Positions 16,251 through 24,178 are shown, numbered from the stretch's first letter. The stretch is 34,828 nucleotides of DNA from Candidatus Helarchaeota ASGARD archaeon Hel_GB_A (GCA_005191415.1 SUPS01000002.1:1-34828); one strand, 5' to 3'. Translations and numbers: made by a program. Notes: generated by a model from the letters alone, not told the origin.

Positions 16251-16880
16251 TTATTTTGAAGCACGAATTACAACAAAAGCCCCTTCCCTATAACCCTTTT
16301 TTATTGGTTCTGTTTTTCTGATTTCTGGTAAATTCCTAAAAATTGTTTGAGTAAAATGGAAATCCTTGAATCCAGCTTTCTTTAGGTGAAGAAGAACTTC
16401 TTCCACCGAGTAAAAAGTAGCTATCTTATAAAATAAACTTTGATTTTTACGTTGTTGATATAGAAATCCAAGGTGGCTGTCTTTATCAATGAATCCGATA
16501 AGAATGAACCCAGTGAGTTTCAAGATTCTATATGCTTCATTAAAGGCACGATCTATATCATCTAAGAAACATATTGTGGTAACCATCAGAAGGAAATCAA
16601 ATTTCGCTTTACTAAATGGAAGTTTTTCAGCAATACCTTCGAGAACATCTATACCTCTCTGTTTGGCAAGCTTCAACATTTGTTTTGATGGATCAATTCC
16701 TAAATGAATTCCTAAAGGTGCCGCAAATTGACCGCTTCCAACGCCAATTTCGATACCTTTCCCTCTTGCGACCATTTGATCTTCTATTGCACGAAGTTCA
16801 GATTCAAATGCATATTTATTTTGCTTAAACCAATTTTCATATTTGGAGGTATATTTTTCAAAGGGCTCCATTTTTGGCAT
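16251..16880 (-). CDS. Class I SAM-dependent methyltransferase
   Basis: A 209-residue enzyme of the Methyltransf_11 type. The S-adenosylmethionine site is visible as GIEIGVGSGQFAAPLG near residue 42, followed by GIDPSKQMLKLAKQRG, GIAEKLPFSKAKFDFLLMVT and an ILKLTGFILIGFIDKDS strand. The C-terminal part (YSVEEVLLHLKKAGFKDFHF) is typical of small-molecule methyltransferases. It is the last gene of a minus-strand run that includes TFB, NifB and the flavoprotein, and it converges on the ferredoxin frame with 15 bases between stops. The substrate is unknown. Confidence 0.88.
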   Translation of the reverse strand: MPKMEPFEKYTSKYENWFKQNKYAFESELRAIEDQMVARGKGIEIGVGSGQFAAPLGIHLGIDPSKQMLKLAKQRGIDVLEGIAEKLPFSKAKFDFLLMVTTICFLDDIDRAFNEAYRILKLTGFILIGFIDKDSHLGFLYQQRKNQSLFYKIATFYSVEEVLLHLKKAGFKDFHFTQTIFRNLPEIRKTEPIKKGYREGAFVVIRASK

Positions 16881-16940
16881 AAATAATCTAACTATTTGTT
16901 CTACTCTAGATAGGCGTCTATTTCTATTTAATATTCTTTT

Positions 16941-17486
16941 TTATTTATTTGTAGATTTTAGTAGGTTCCACAATTCTAATATACGTTTTCCCAGTTTTTT
17001 TGTAGATTCTATACTTTCAATGTCTTTAATTATCTCTCTTTCCATAAAAGCAATTCCACAAACACCTCTATTTGCAGGAATCATCTCATGTTTTAGAAAA
17101 AAGGAGGTAATGGCTGTAATTGCGCTTTCTAAGCCGTATTTTCTACCAACTACAATCGCGCCACCAATCTTGTTTTTAAGTTGTCCTCTTAAGGACCAGG
17201 TACGATCAATAAACGATTTTAATTGAGCGGATACATTGTTAAAATAGACTGGACTTCCTAGAACAAACCCATCGCTTTCTCTTAGTAAAGGGACAAGTTT
17301 TTTATTAAAATCATCGTTAATCGTGCATTTACTCATTTCAAGGCATTTTCTGCAAGAATTACATGGTTTTATATTATAATCTGTCAGTTTGATAAATTTA
17401 CCTCCCGTTATAGATAATGCAAGTTTAAGGAGATAATCCGTATTACTATTTTTTCGCGGACTTCCCGAGATATAGGTAACTTTCAT
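16941..17486 (-). CDS. Iron-sulfur flavoprotein (NADPH-dependent FMN reductase family)
   Basis: A 181-residue flavodoxin-like FMN protein. The FMN phosphate loop GSPRKNSNTD is at residues 8-17. A compact CX2CX2CX5C motif follows (Cys42, 45, 48, 54; PCNSCRKCLEMSKC), which is the [4Fe-4S] signature of the archaeal iron-sulfur flavoprotein (Isf) family. GSPVYFNNVSAQLKSFIDRT is the second flavin-binding loop. Such proteins pass electrons from ferredoxin or reduce small oxidants. The start at 17486 has a good site (GGTGA, 6 bases upstream). A longer frame to 17591 only reads into the nifB 3' repeats and is rejected. It follows nifB on the same strand, so electron supply to NifB or to CODH is a fair guess. 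Confidence 0.88.
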   Translation of the reverse strand: MKVTYISGSPRKNSNTDYLLKLALSITGGKFIKLTDYNIKPCNSCRKCLEMSKCTINDDFNKKLVPLLRESDGFVLGSPVYFNNVSAQLKSFIDRTWSLRGQLKNKIGGAIVVGRKYGLESAITAITSFFLKHEMIPANRGVCGIAFMEREIIKDIESIESTKKLGKRILELWNLLKSTNK

Positions 17487-17525
17487 AAATTTCACCGTAG
17501 ATGGATTAGAAATATCAATTGTGGG

Positions 17526-17650
17526 TTTTACTCTAAACCTGGAATTGAGCATGCATCGGCTCGACACTGAGCATGCATCGGCTCGACTCAATGGATTTTA
17601 CTCTAATTTTACTCTAAACCTGGAATTGAGCATGCATCGGCTCGACACTG
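17526..17650. repeat. Direct-repeat patch duplicating the 3' end of nifB
   Basis: A 44-base sequence occurs identically at 17526-17569 and 17607-17650, 81 bases apart (27 codons). A 19-base core (GAGCATGCATCGGCTCGAC on the plus strand) occurs three times, at 17547, 17569 and 17628. TTTTACTCTA also occurs three times, at 17526, 17596 and 17607. The copy at 17607-17650 encodes the last residues of NifB, QCRADACSIPGLE plus the stop. The others lie after that stop, before the flavoprotein start. This looks like a local duplication scar. It is too short and irregular for CRISPR. Confidence 0.9.
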
Positions 17651-18406
17651 TTTACAGAGGCGAAATTGAGTTATAATTGTTTCGCATTGATTTCGTATAT
17701 TACGAAGCAATTCACACGTGGGAGCTGGAATATAACTCAATTCCGAAAGAGGAATAAGTGGCATAATATTTTGAATATAGACCCCTATTTTCTTTATTTT
17801 TTTAGCAACTTCAATTAAATGGAAATCATTTATTCCAGGTATTAAGACACTATTTACTTTTGTCAGCATACCTAGATTTACACAAGCTTTTAGTCCTGCT
17901 ATTTGGTTTGTTATTAATATCTTAGCGGCAGTGAAACCAGAATATCTCGTATAGTCATAACGAATCCATGAATAAATGTTCTTTCCAATGATGGGAGAAA
18001 CGGCGTTTAAAGTGACGGTAATGTAGCGGATCCCTATGTCATAAAGATACCGAGCAAATTTAGAGAGCAATAATCCATTGGTGCAGAGACACGTTTGTGC
18101 TTCTGGGTATTTCGAATGAATTAGTTCGAGGGTTTGGAAAGTTTCGTTATTATAGAGCGCTTCTCCTGGTCCTGCAATTCCAATGACAACTTCTTTAAAT
18201 TTTTTTGTTTTGTAATGAGAATCCACTAATTTCAAAGCATCTTTGGGGGTTATGATTTGATTTGATACCCCAGGTCTCATGGCGTGATATTTAATACCTA
18301 TTTTTCGGTCACAGTATTTACATTTGATGTTACATTTCAAAGCTACAGGAAGATGGATTCGAAATACTCGAAAATGCGCGACATCATTGAAACATGGATG
18401 AGTCAA
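17609..18406 (-). CDS. nifB: NifB-family radical SAM protein (FeMo-cofactor precursor synthase)
   Basis: NifB fuses two [4Fe-4S] clusters and inserts a carbide to make the 8Fe-9S-C precursor of nitrogenase cofactor. This 265-residue protein has the compact archaeal form without a NifX-like tail. The N-terminal HPCFND motif (His3, Cys5) and the radical-SAM motif CNIKCKYC (Cys25, 29, 32) are present. Family blocks follow: GIAGPGEALYN, LCTNGLLLSKFARYLYDIGI, TVTLNAVSPIIGKNIYSWIR, KVNSVLIPGINDFHLIEVAK and NIMPLIPLSE. The C-terminal CKQCRADA motif (Cys251, Cys254) is the NifB signature. Its ATG overlaps the TFB stop by 4 bases, so it is translated from the same message. No nifH, nifD or nifK is in the window; the client enzyme is unknown. 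Calling it NifB is secure; nitrogen fixation is not implied. Confidence 0.88.
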   Translation of the reverse strand: MTHPCFNDVAHFRVFRIHLPVALKCNIKCKYCDRKIGIKYHAMRPGVSNQIITPKDALKLVDSHYKTKKFKEVVIGIAGPGEALYNNETFQTLELIHSKYPEAQTCLCTNGLLLSKFARYLYDIGIRYITVTLNAVSPIIGKNIYSWIRYDYTRYSGFTAAKILITNQIAGLKACVNLGMLTKVNSVLIPGINDFHLIEVAKKIKKIGVYIQNIMPLIPLSELSYIPAPTCELLRNIRNQCETIITQFRLCKQCRADACSIPGLE

Positions 18407-19416
18407 TGCAGACTCTTGATAACTTTCATTAATTGGGAACCACCTTTTTTATTTTTAATTGGATAGAGTTTTAGATCCAATTTTTCTACGATTTCTTTAT
18501 ATCTGTTACGGATAGTTACTTCTGAGACATGCGAAACTCTTGAAATTTTCCTTTGGCTGCAATGTTCTCCTTCTAAGAGCCCTGCAATATAAATAACAGC
18601 TGCTGCTAATCCTTTTGGATCTTTCCCAGAAGTTAAATTTTTCTGATACGCTAATTGAATAATTTTACAGGCTTTCAATTGAATAGTAGGTGATAAATTA
18701 AGCTCTTCACTAAAACGAACGATGTATTCTAGTGGATCTATGTTACGAATTTTTAAATTCAAGCATTCAATTAAATAACGATAAGTTCTAGCAATATTTT
18801 TCTTATTTGCTTTTGAATGAGTTGCAAGTTCTTCTAGTAAAATTGGGAAATTATAAATATGGCATGCCACATAAATTGATGCTGCGACCGTTTCTGAAAT
18901 AACTTTTCCTTTAAGATATTGCCCTTTAGCAGCCTTACGATAGATAAAAGCTGCCATTTCTTTGATATTTGCAGATAATTCTATTTGAGATGCTAATCGA
19001 TCAAGTTCATTCATTGCAGTATTTAAATTTCTTGCAATATTTCGGTGGAGATGTGAATTAAATTGCCAATAACGTAATCGATAGAGTTGTGCTCGTTTAT
19101 TACTTGCTATTTTTCTGCCTAAAAAGTCCTGATTATATCGATCTATTATAGTGGAGAGTCCTTTATCATAGATCCTAAATGATATAGGCCCTCCAGTTCT
19201 GGTCCTATTCTCTTTTTCGGTAGAATCATAGGCACGCCATTCAGGTCCATGGTCAATAACATGATCTAAAACAACAATGCCACATTCTCCACATATAATT
19301 TCGCCCCGCGAATAATCTTGGATAAAATAAAAGTTATTACCACATTCAGGGCATATATACGTCTCACACTCAGATTTTTTTTCTTTAATTTTAGATGGAA
19401 AAATCATTTGCTTCAT
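18403..19416 (-). CDS. tfb: Transcription initiation factor TFB (TFIIB homologue)
   Basis: The archaeal general factor that binds TBP and the BRE and recruits RNA polymerase. Full length at 337 residues. An N-terminal zinc ribbon has Cys22, Cys25, Cys42 and Cys45 (CPECG, then CGECGIV). The B-reader/linker region is ERAY-like (PEWRAYDSTEKENRTRTGG). Two cyclin folds follow, with AASIYVACHIYNFPILLEEL in the first and AAVIYIAGLLEGEHCSQRKI plus a helix-turn-helix (SHVSEVTIRNRYKEIVEKL) in the second. Asgard and other archaea often have several TFBs; this one is tied to nifB by a 4-base ATGA overlap, which is unusual for a general factor and suggests a specialised paralogue. No clear ribosome-binding site precedes the start. 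Confidence 0.95.
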   Translation of the reverse strand: MKQMIFPSKIKEKKSECETYICPECGNNFYFIQDYSRGEIICGECGIVVLDHVIDHGPEWRAYDSTEKENRTRTGGPISFRIYDKGLSTIIDRYNQDFLGRKIASNKRAQLYRLRYWQFNSHLHRNIARNLNTAMNELDRLASQIELSANIKEMAAFIYRKAAKGQYLKGKVISETVAASIYVACHIYNFPILLEELATHSKANKKNIARTYRYLIECLNLKIRNIDPLEYIVRFSEELNLSPTIQLKACKIIQLAYQKNLTSGKDPKGLAAAVIYIAGLLEGEHCSQRKISRVSHVSEVTIRNRYKEIVEKLDLKLYPIKNKKGGSQLMKVIKSLH

Positions 19417-19849
19417 GCATCTCAGAAATTTTGTAAAAAAGTTGCTTTTTTTAGTCTTAAAGAAATGAATAGTCTTAAAGAAATGAATATATTAAGCAGC
19501 GTAATTTTTAGAGCATATCTGGAAGAATTCACATCTCGGACCTATTTTTCTTTATTAATGACGAAGAATAATTTTAATACAATTTCTATATTTTATTTCT
19601 AAATTACTTTTAAATTGAAGTAATAAATAAGTATTTTTCTAGATTTTGTAATATAATTAGTCATTATTTTACATTCTGTAATATATCTAAAATTTAGAAA
19701 ATTAAATCTTATCTTTTAGAATTCTCCTTTAAGACAGGTACTTCATGAAAATAGAAATTATCATAATTTTTTGAGAAAGAAGATTAAAGAGAGGAGAGGG
19801 GCGTTAATTTTTTTAGAATAATTCGTTTTATTCCATTAGTTGAATGGTA
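19417..19849. other. 433-base AT-rich intergenic region between TFB and the IscU-like gene
   Basis: I see no credible gene. It contains an 18-base tandem duplication at 19453-19488, 37 bases before the TFB start, and long A/T runs that could hold the TFB promoter. A plus-strand frame across 19318-19602 is an artefact of TFB and the duplication. The purine stretch AGAGAGGAGAGGGGCG at 19789-19804 lies just past the end of the IscU-like gene and starts nothing visible. Confidence 0.5.
19453..19488. repeat. 18-base perfect tandem duplication upstream of TFB
   Basis: AGTCTTAAAGAAATGAAT occurs at 19453-19470 and immediately again at 19471-19488 without a mismatch. It lies 37-72 bases before the TFB start, where promoter or operator elements would be. 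It may be a recent replication slip or a doubled protein-binding site. Confidence 0.85.
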
Positions 19850-20296
19850 TTATTCATCTTCTTCTGAATTTTCAAAGGTATCCAATGCTTTTTTTAAGGT
19901 ATTAACAGCGAGAAGAGCACAATGTTGGTGTTCAGGTGGAAGACCATCCAATGCTTCTGTAAGGGCTTCTGGAGTAATTTTTTTTGCTTCAGCAATTGAT
20001 TTATTTAGAACCATTGTGGTCAATTTACTACCACATGCAATAGTGGGACCACAACCATCGGTCATAAAGGAAGCATCAGTAATAATCCCATTTTGAATTT
20101 TCAAAAAAATCATTTGCGTATCGCCACAAGGACCTTTGATGGTTGCTTTCGCGTTTGCATCTTCTATTTTCCCCCAATTCTTAGGATTATAATATTCTTC
20201 AACAACTTTCCTAGAAAAAGTGCGTAATTCTTCTTGGTAGATTTCTTCTTGCAATTCATCGATGAATTTATCGAATTCTTTGTCATCAACTCTCAT
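19850..20296 (-). CDS. IscU/NifU-type Fe-S cluster scaffold protein
   Basis: A 148-residue scaffold on which [2Fe-2S] or [4Fe-4S] clusters are built before transfer to apo-proteins. The fold begins after a helical N-terminus (1-30) with EYYNPKNWGKIEDANAKATI. Conserved ligands are Cys57 with Asp59 (GPCGDT), Cys82 (DGCGPTIACGS, which also has Cys88) and Cys126 (HQHCALLA). The start at 20296 follows AGGTGG by 6 bases; a Met five codons further upstream has no such site. No cysteine desulfurase is next to it. It lies upstream of TFB and NifB on the same strand but 433 bases away. Together with CODH/ACS, NifB and HdrA it fits heavy local demand for Fe-S clusters. Confidence 0.92.
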   Translation of the reverse strand: MRVDDKEFDKFIDELQEEIYQEELRTFSRKVVEEYYNPKNWGKIEDANAKATIKGPCGDTQMIFLKIQNGIITDASFMTDGCGPTIACGSKLTTMVLNKSIAEAKKITPEALTEALDGLPPEHQHCALLAVNTLKKALDTFENSEEDE

Positions 20297-20416
20297 GAGA
20301 AGCCACCTCATGTCTAAAAATTCATTTGTTTATTTAAAATTGAGTTTTCAAATTGTAAGATATTTTAGTCACAAATAGTGAAAAATATAAAAAGATTGTT
20401 GGTAAAACAATATTTG

Positions 20417-20923
20417 ATGGATCTAGAAGAATTACGAAGGCAGATGCCTGAGATCTTTGAACAGGTCAAGCAGGACGTTGAGAGGGAGATTAGACGCCAT
20501 AGGGCGGGGTTATCTTTAGGATTAATAGAAATGGGTATATATAGAGGGAATTTTATTGCAGGGTTGTTCTTTGCAGGGGGAACTATGATATTAATGAATA
20601 CAACGCCCCTTCGAATAATCACCGCGGAACAACCAGATATCGTCGTATGGTCCTATGTTTATCATGTCCTTTTACACGAATATCTTCATTCGCTTGGATT
20701 TATAAATGAAAAGCAATGCAGAACATTAACGATTGAAATTAGTAAAAATGTTTTTAAGGATGTTAAACATCCGGCTGTAATCTTTGCTACGAAAGGATTG
20801 GGAGCTTTTTTCCCAAAATTGCACTTAATATATGCACCTACCAATTTCTCCTTACAAAAAGGCGTTCGTATAGAAAAGATTAAAGAATTTGATAAATCGT
20901 CGTATCAATCCTATTTTATTTAA
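20417..20923 (+). CDS. Small zincin-like putative metallopeptidase
   Basis: A 168-residue protein with a zinc-protease motif HEYLH (His87, Glu88, His91) followed by SLGF, the usual HExxHxxG neighbourhood of metzincin-type enzymes, within WSYVYHVLLHEYLHSLGFIN. The N-terminal 30 residues form a charged amphipathic helix (MDLEELRRQMPEIF, then EREIRRHRAG). Residues 46-62 are hydrophobic and glycine-rich. There is no signal peptide, so it is probably cytoplasmic. I prefer the ATG at 20417; a GTG at 20378 would add 13 residues, and neither has a clear ribosome-binding site. The 3' end overlaps the convergent membrane-protein gene by 8 bases. I do not recognise a named family. Confidence 0.68.
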   Translation: MDLEELRRQMPEIFEQVKQDVEREIRRHRAGLSLGLIEMGIYRGNFIAGLFFAGGTMILMNTTPLRIITAEQPDIVVWSYVYHVLLHEYLHSLGFINEKQCRTLTIEISKNVFKDVKHPAVIFATKGLGAFFPKLHLIYAPTNFSLQKGVRIEKIKEFDKSSYQSYFI

Positions 20924-21584
20924 AATATTTTAGAGAAGTATAAAGAATCATGCAAAGCCCAGCGAGCATGACGACTACAGGAAATGCATGGTAGAAATCG
21001 GGATTTGATTGGACTAGGGTCGGGAATAATTGTTCTATAACTTGGTATCGGAAGGTTCCACCGCTTAAGGTAAGCAGAAATCCTATCCCGAAAAGGGTCG
21101 ATCGTTTGCGTACCACTCCTTCGGTTTTATATGCTAGATAAAAATAAACTAAAGGTAGAAAATAGATTAAAGCTAAATTCAAGTCACTCATTGGTGGAAC
21201 AAGAAATCCTTTACCAGTAGATATTCCAATTATAAGAATGGTGGCGAAATTTATCAAATAAAGGATTGTGATGATGTATCTGTCTTTGGTTAAGATTACA
21301 TGTTCAATCGTGAAAACCATTTCAATTAAGGAAATTAACGTCACAATTAAAACAATTTCAGCAAATATAGGATCACATGTAACGAAAAAACTACAAAATA
21401 TATTATAAATATAGATTATTAAGTTAATAGCGAAGAAAACCGCTAAACCCAATTCAAATCTTGCATCTAGACCTTCTTTTTTTGATTTAAAATATTTATA
21501 GAATAGTAAAATTGTAATAATAGCTACAATAACCTGTGAAATGATCCATAAGACCATTTCAATAAATAATCCGGTTTCCTGCAT
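20916..21584 (-). CDS. Polytopic membrane protein, unknown function
   Basis: A 222-residue protein with about seven hydrophobic segments: near residues 4-28, 42-62, 68-92, 98-118, 125-145, 160-178 and 195-215. The pattern resembles the stand-alone seven-helix sensory domains of some archaeal histidine kinases, but no kinase, PAS or other signalling domain is attached. No diagnostic motif was recognised. I chose the Met at 21584 because upstream residues to 21698 are basic and unlike a transmembrane start. The end overlaps the convergent zincin gene by 8 bases, and the nitrilase-family gene lies upstream on the same strand. Confidence 0.6.
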   Translation of the reverse strand: MQETGLFIEMVLWIISQVIVAIITILLFYKYFKSKKEGLDARFELGLAVFFAINLIIYIYNIFCSFFVTCDPIFAEIVLIVTLISLIEMVFTIEHVILTKDRYIITILYLINFATILIIGISTGKGFLVPPMSDLNLALIYFLPLVYFYLAYKTEGVVRKRSTLFGIGFLLTLSGGTFRYQVIEQLFPTLVQSNPDFYHAFPVVVMLAGLCMILYTSLKYFK

Positions 21585-21711
21585 GGTAAATCGACCAAAT
21601 ATTATTAGTAAATGCAGCTTGTATAATATTTTACAAAGGAATTTAAAATTATTTTCATTGATTTTACGGATTATTCCATTTATTTCTATAATGCACAATT
21701 TTTAATTACGA

Positions 21712-22542
21712 TTAACATCGGATTTCGGTAAAGGTTAATTGTGAAATAACGGATTTAAGAGCCGTATGTAAAAATTCGCGCCCTGTTTGCCAATCAACTT
21801 TCTGAATTGTTAAAGAAGGTTGTAGTTTAGCAGTTAAGACCATTTCTTTGTTTAGAGGAGCTGATTCAATAATGATGCCTTCAGGATTAAAGATAGTACT
21901 TCCGCCGAGCATTTCACCCCAAGCAGGGTGGTAGCCAATGGGATCGCATTGTGCGACAAATAGACAATTTTCGAAAGCGCGGATTCTTGCAGCAGCCATA
22001 AACCGTTCATAATACATGACAGCATTCATCGTGGGATTTAAGATTAATTCAACCCCATGATCCATAAATCCGCGGGCGATTTCAGGCACGAAAATATCTC
22101 CGCAAATAATGATTCCAAATTTTCCTAGGTTTGTTTTAAAGATAGGGAAATCAAATCCTAAGGTATAATATTCAGGTCGATCGTAAGCTCGAACATATGC
22201 GCCAGCTATCTTTTTAGGAGTGATAAATGCGCCCATATTGTAAATCTGCCCATCTTTTTCTGTAGGAAAAGACCCACCGCAGATGTATAAGGAGTATTCC
22301 TCAGCTAATTTAGCAAGCTGGAAATTGGTTGGACCCAAAAAAGGTTCGACAAGTTGTTGAGGTTTTCCTATTGAGATCCATGAGCCAACCGAAAAGAATT
22401 CAGGTAAACATACAAGATCGACTTCTAATCTATGAGCATGTTCGATCATCTCATATGCTTTCTTGAGGTTCCGTTCTTTATCCGCAGCGGTCTCACTATT
22501 GATAAATTGCATTTGAATTAAGCCAATAATGATTTCTTTCAT
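21712..22542 (-). CDS. Carbon-nitrogen hydrolase (nitrilase) family protein
   Basis: A 276-residue alpha-beta-beta-alpha sandwich hydrolase of the CN-hydrolase family, which cleaves non-peptide C-N bonds in amides, nitriles or carbamoyl compounds. The catalytic Glu48 is in CLPEFF and Cys147 in IIICGDIFVPEIAR. The third catalytic residue, normally Lys in a YRKxH motif, aligns with Arg118 in AYVRAYDRPEYYTLG. A second glutamate commonly found near this loop (Glu124) is present. The Lys-to-Arg change could mean a shifted substrate, lower activity or a non-catalytic role. Its own ATG at 22542 faces away from the DUF998-like pair, leaving an 89-base divergent promoter region. The substrate is unknown. 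Confidence 0.85.
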   Translation of the reverse strand: MKEIIIGLIQMQFINSETAADKERNLKKAYEMIEHAHRLEVDLVCLPEFFSVGSWISIGKPQQLVEPFLGPTNFQLAKLAEEYSLYICGGSFPTEKDGQIYNMGAFITPKKIAGAYVRAYDRPEYYTLGFDFPIFKTNLGKFGIIICGDIFVPEIARGFMDHGVELILNPTMNAVMYYERFMAAARIRAFENCLFVAQCDPIGYHPAWGEMLGGSTIFNPEGIIIESAPLNKEMVLTAKLQPSLTIQKVDWQTGREFLHTALKSVISQLTFTEIRC

Positions 22543-22631
22543 AGTTTTACATAACGTTTATGAATTAAAAAAAGAATTGATATTCAATATAAACTGAGAA
22601 AAAATAAGGTTTTCCATTGAGGGAAAGAAAA

Positions 22632-23378
22632 ATGGAATCAAAAGAAGCGAGTTCATTTGCCAATCGATTTTATAATAAATTAACTGCGCATAGAACGATT
22701 AGAATTTGTGGTTATGGATCTTTGATTCTCTATATTGGACTAGTAGGCATTGGAGTTTTAGTGGCTGCAATTTTCAAGCCCCCTTATACGATATGGGATA
22801 ATTGGATTAGTGATTTAGGGGCAAATGAACATACACCCGTGCCTATACTTTATGATCTTGCCTGTATCTTTGCGGGAATATTAACTATTCCTTTTCATTT
22901 TTACTTAGAAAAATATATCGCACCTATCCCACGTACCGCTGACGAATTACCCGCACCACATCGTTGGAGTTATCGCCTCATGAGTATGGGATTTTTTTTC
23001 AGTATGTTGGGAAGTTTTTTTTATATTGGAGTTGGAATTTTTAGTGCGGACCGAGATTATCCGCTCACCGCGGAGTTTGGGACTCATGGACTTTGTTCCT
23101 ATGGCGCTTTTGGGGGATTTGCATTTTCTGCGATTTTTGTAGGATGTGCAGTTCTTTTCGTACGGCAGCCACTCATTCCAAAGCCATTTAATTACCCTAT
23201 TGGAATATGGGGAGTGTGTGGGCCAATTACAGTCGCCATCTTAAATTTTACAGGGTTAGAAGGTGTGTCAGGTCCATTATTAGAATGGTCATTACTTTTT
23301 GCGATTCTAGGATGGATAGTCCCTGTCCTCGCATTTACTTTGAAATATACGGAAAAACAATTACATAAAAAAGAGTAG
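22632..23378 (+). CDS. DUF998-like membrane protein, copy 1
   Basis: A 248-residue integral membrane protein with about six hydrophobic segments. Its DNWISDLGANEHTPVP motif just after the first helix, followed by a loop with IAPIPRTADELPAPHRWSYR, fits DUF998-type proteins (ISDLG signature). The function of that family is not established. The ATG at 22632 follows GAGGGA by about 8 bases; a TTG five codons upstream is rejected. The next gene, 10 bases downstream, is a clear paralogue, so the two probably form a pair made from one message. Confidence 0.72.
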   Translation: MESKEASSFANRFYNKLTAHRTIRICGYGSLILYIGLVGIGVLVAAIFKPPYTIWDNWISDLGANEHTPVPILYDLACIFAGILTIPFHFYLEKYIAPIPRTADELPAPHRWSYRLMSMGFFFSMLGSFFYIGVGIFSADRDYPLTAEFGTHGLCSYGAFGGFAFSAIFVGCAVLFVRQPLIPKPFNYPIGIWGVCGPITVAILNFTGLEGVSGPLLEWSLLFAILGWIVPVLAFTLKYTEKQLHKKE

Positions 23379-23388
23379 GTAAATTTTT

Positions 23389-24108
23389 ATGAGTGAATCA
23401 AAATCGAGCTCCATTATCAGACGGACTTATGAAAAATTAACGAGCCCAGAAACCATCAAAATTTGTGGCATTCTTATCATTCCCATTTTTTTTGGGTTAT
23501 TTTGTTTAGCGGTGCTTGTCGCAATATTTTTAGGTCCTACAGGTTACAATATAGTAGATAACTGGATTTCAGATATGGGATCTTACAATTACACACCAGC
23601 CCCTTTTTTACTTGATGCGGCGCTCATTGGCACAGGAGTTCTTATGATTCCTTTTACATTCTATTTAGAGAATCATATTGCGCCAATACCTCGGAAAGCG
23701 GAAGATCTTCCAGCACCACACCGATGGATATATAGATTAACAAGTCTAGCATTTTTTTGGAATATGATTGGAAATATTTCAATGGTATTAGTGGGTATTT
23801 TTAGTGAGGATCGAGATATTAATGGATTACACTATATTTTCTCCTATGGGGCATTCGGATCATTAATGTTTGGTGCTATTTTTTTAGGATTGGCAATTAT
23901 TTTTGCTAAACAGACGATTGTACCAACACCTTACAACTATATTTTGGGGATTTATGGAATATTTGTTCCACTGACAGTTTCGATTTTCACCGTGATGAAT
24001 GAAACGCCCTTGATGGAATGGAGCGTATTTTTCACGCTGCTCGGATATATGGTTCCGCTCCTCTTACTCACTTTCAGATACGCATTAAATCAATCAAAAA
24101 ATAAATGA
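23389..24108 (+). CDS. DUF998-like membrane protein, copy 2
   Basis: A 239-residue paralogue of the preceding gene. Both share the opening KLT...TIKICG/TIRICG, the DNWISDMG/DLG motif, the NYTPAP/EHTPVP loop, a LENHIAPIPRKAEDLPAPHR segment, an RDxxG loop and a YGAFGSLMFGAIFLG helix. About six membrane helices are predicted. The pair has diverged moderately along its whole length, so it is an old tandem duplication and both copies are intact. A heteromeric membrane complex is possible but unproven. Confidence 0.72.
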   Translation: MSESKSSSIIRRTYEKLTSPETIKICGILIIPIFFGLFCLAVLVAIFLGPTGYNIVDNWISDMGSYNYTPAPFLLDAALIGTGVLMIPFTFYLENHIAPIPRKAEDLPAPHRWIYRLTSLAFFWNMIGNISMVLVGIFSEDRDINGLHYIFSYGAFGSLMFGAIFLGLAIIFAKQTIVPTPYNYILGIYGIFVPLTVSIFTVMNETPLMEWSVFFTLLGYMVPLLLLTFRYALNQSKNK

Positions 24109-24178
24109 GTAGATTCTCAAAACAAAAAATGAATAGACAATGCGGACATAAAATGCCGGTAGATTTAAAAATTAATTT

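Noticed and set aside
17487-17591. N-terminal extension of the iron-sulfur flavoprotein
   Set aside because: It reads through the nifB 3' repeats; the Met at 17486 has a good ribosome-binding site and starts exactly at the flavodoxin fold.
17526-17650. Repeats considered as a CRISPR array or attachment site
   Set aside because: Only two full copies, irregular spacing, one copy is coding sequence of nifB, and no cas, integrase or tRNA gene is nearby.
19318-19602. Plus-strand frame with a repeated SLKEMN peptide
   Set aside because: It overlaps the TFB start on the other strand and the peptide repeat is only the 18-base tandem duplication.
16941-20296. A nitrogen-fixation island
   Set aside because: Only NifB and an IscU-like scaffold are present; no structural nitrogenase gene, nitrogenase regulator or molybdate transporter was found.
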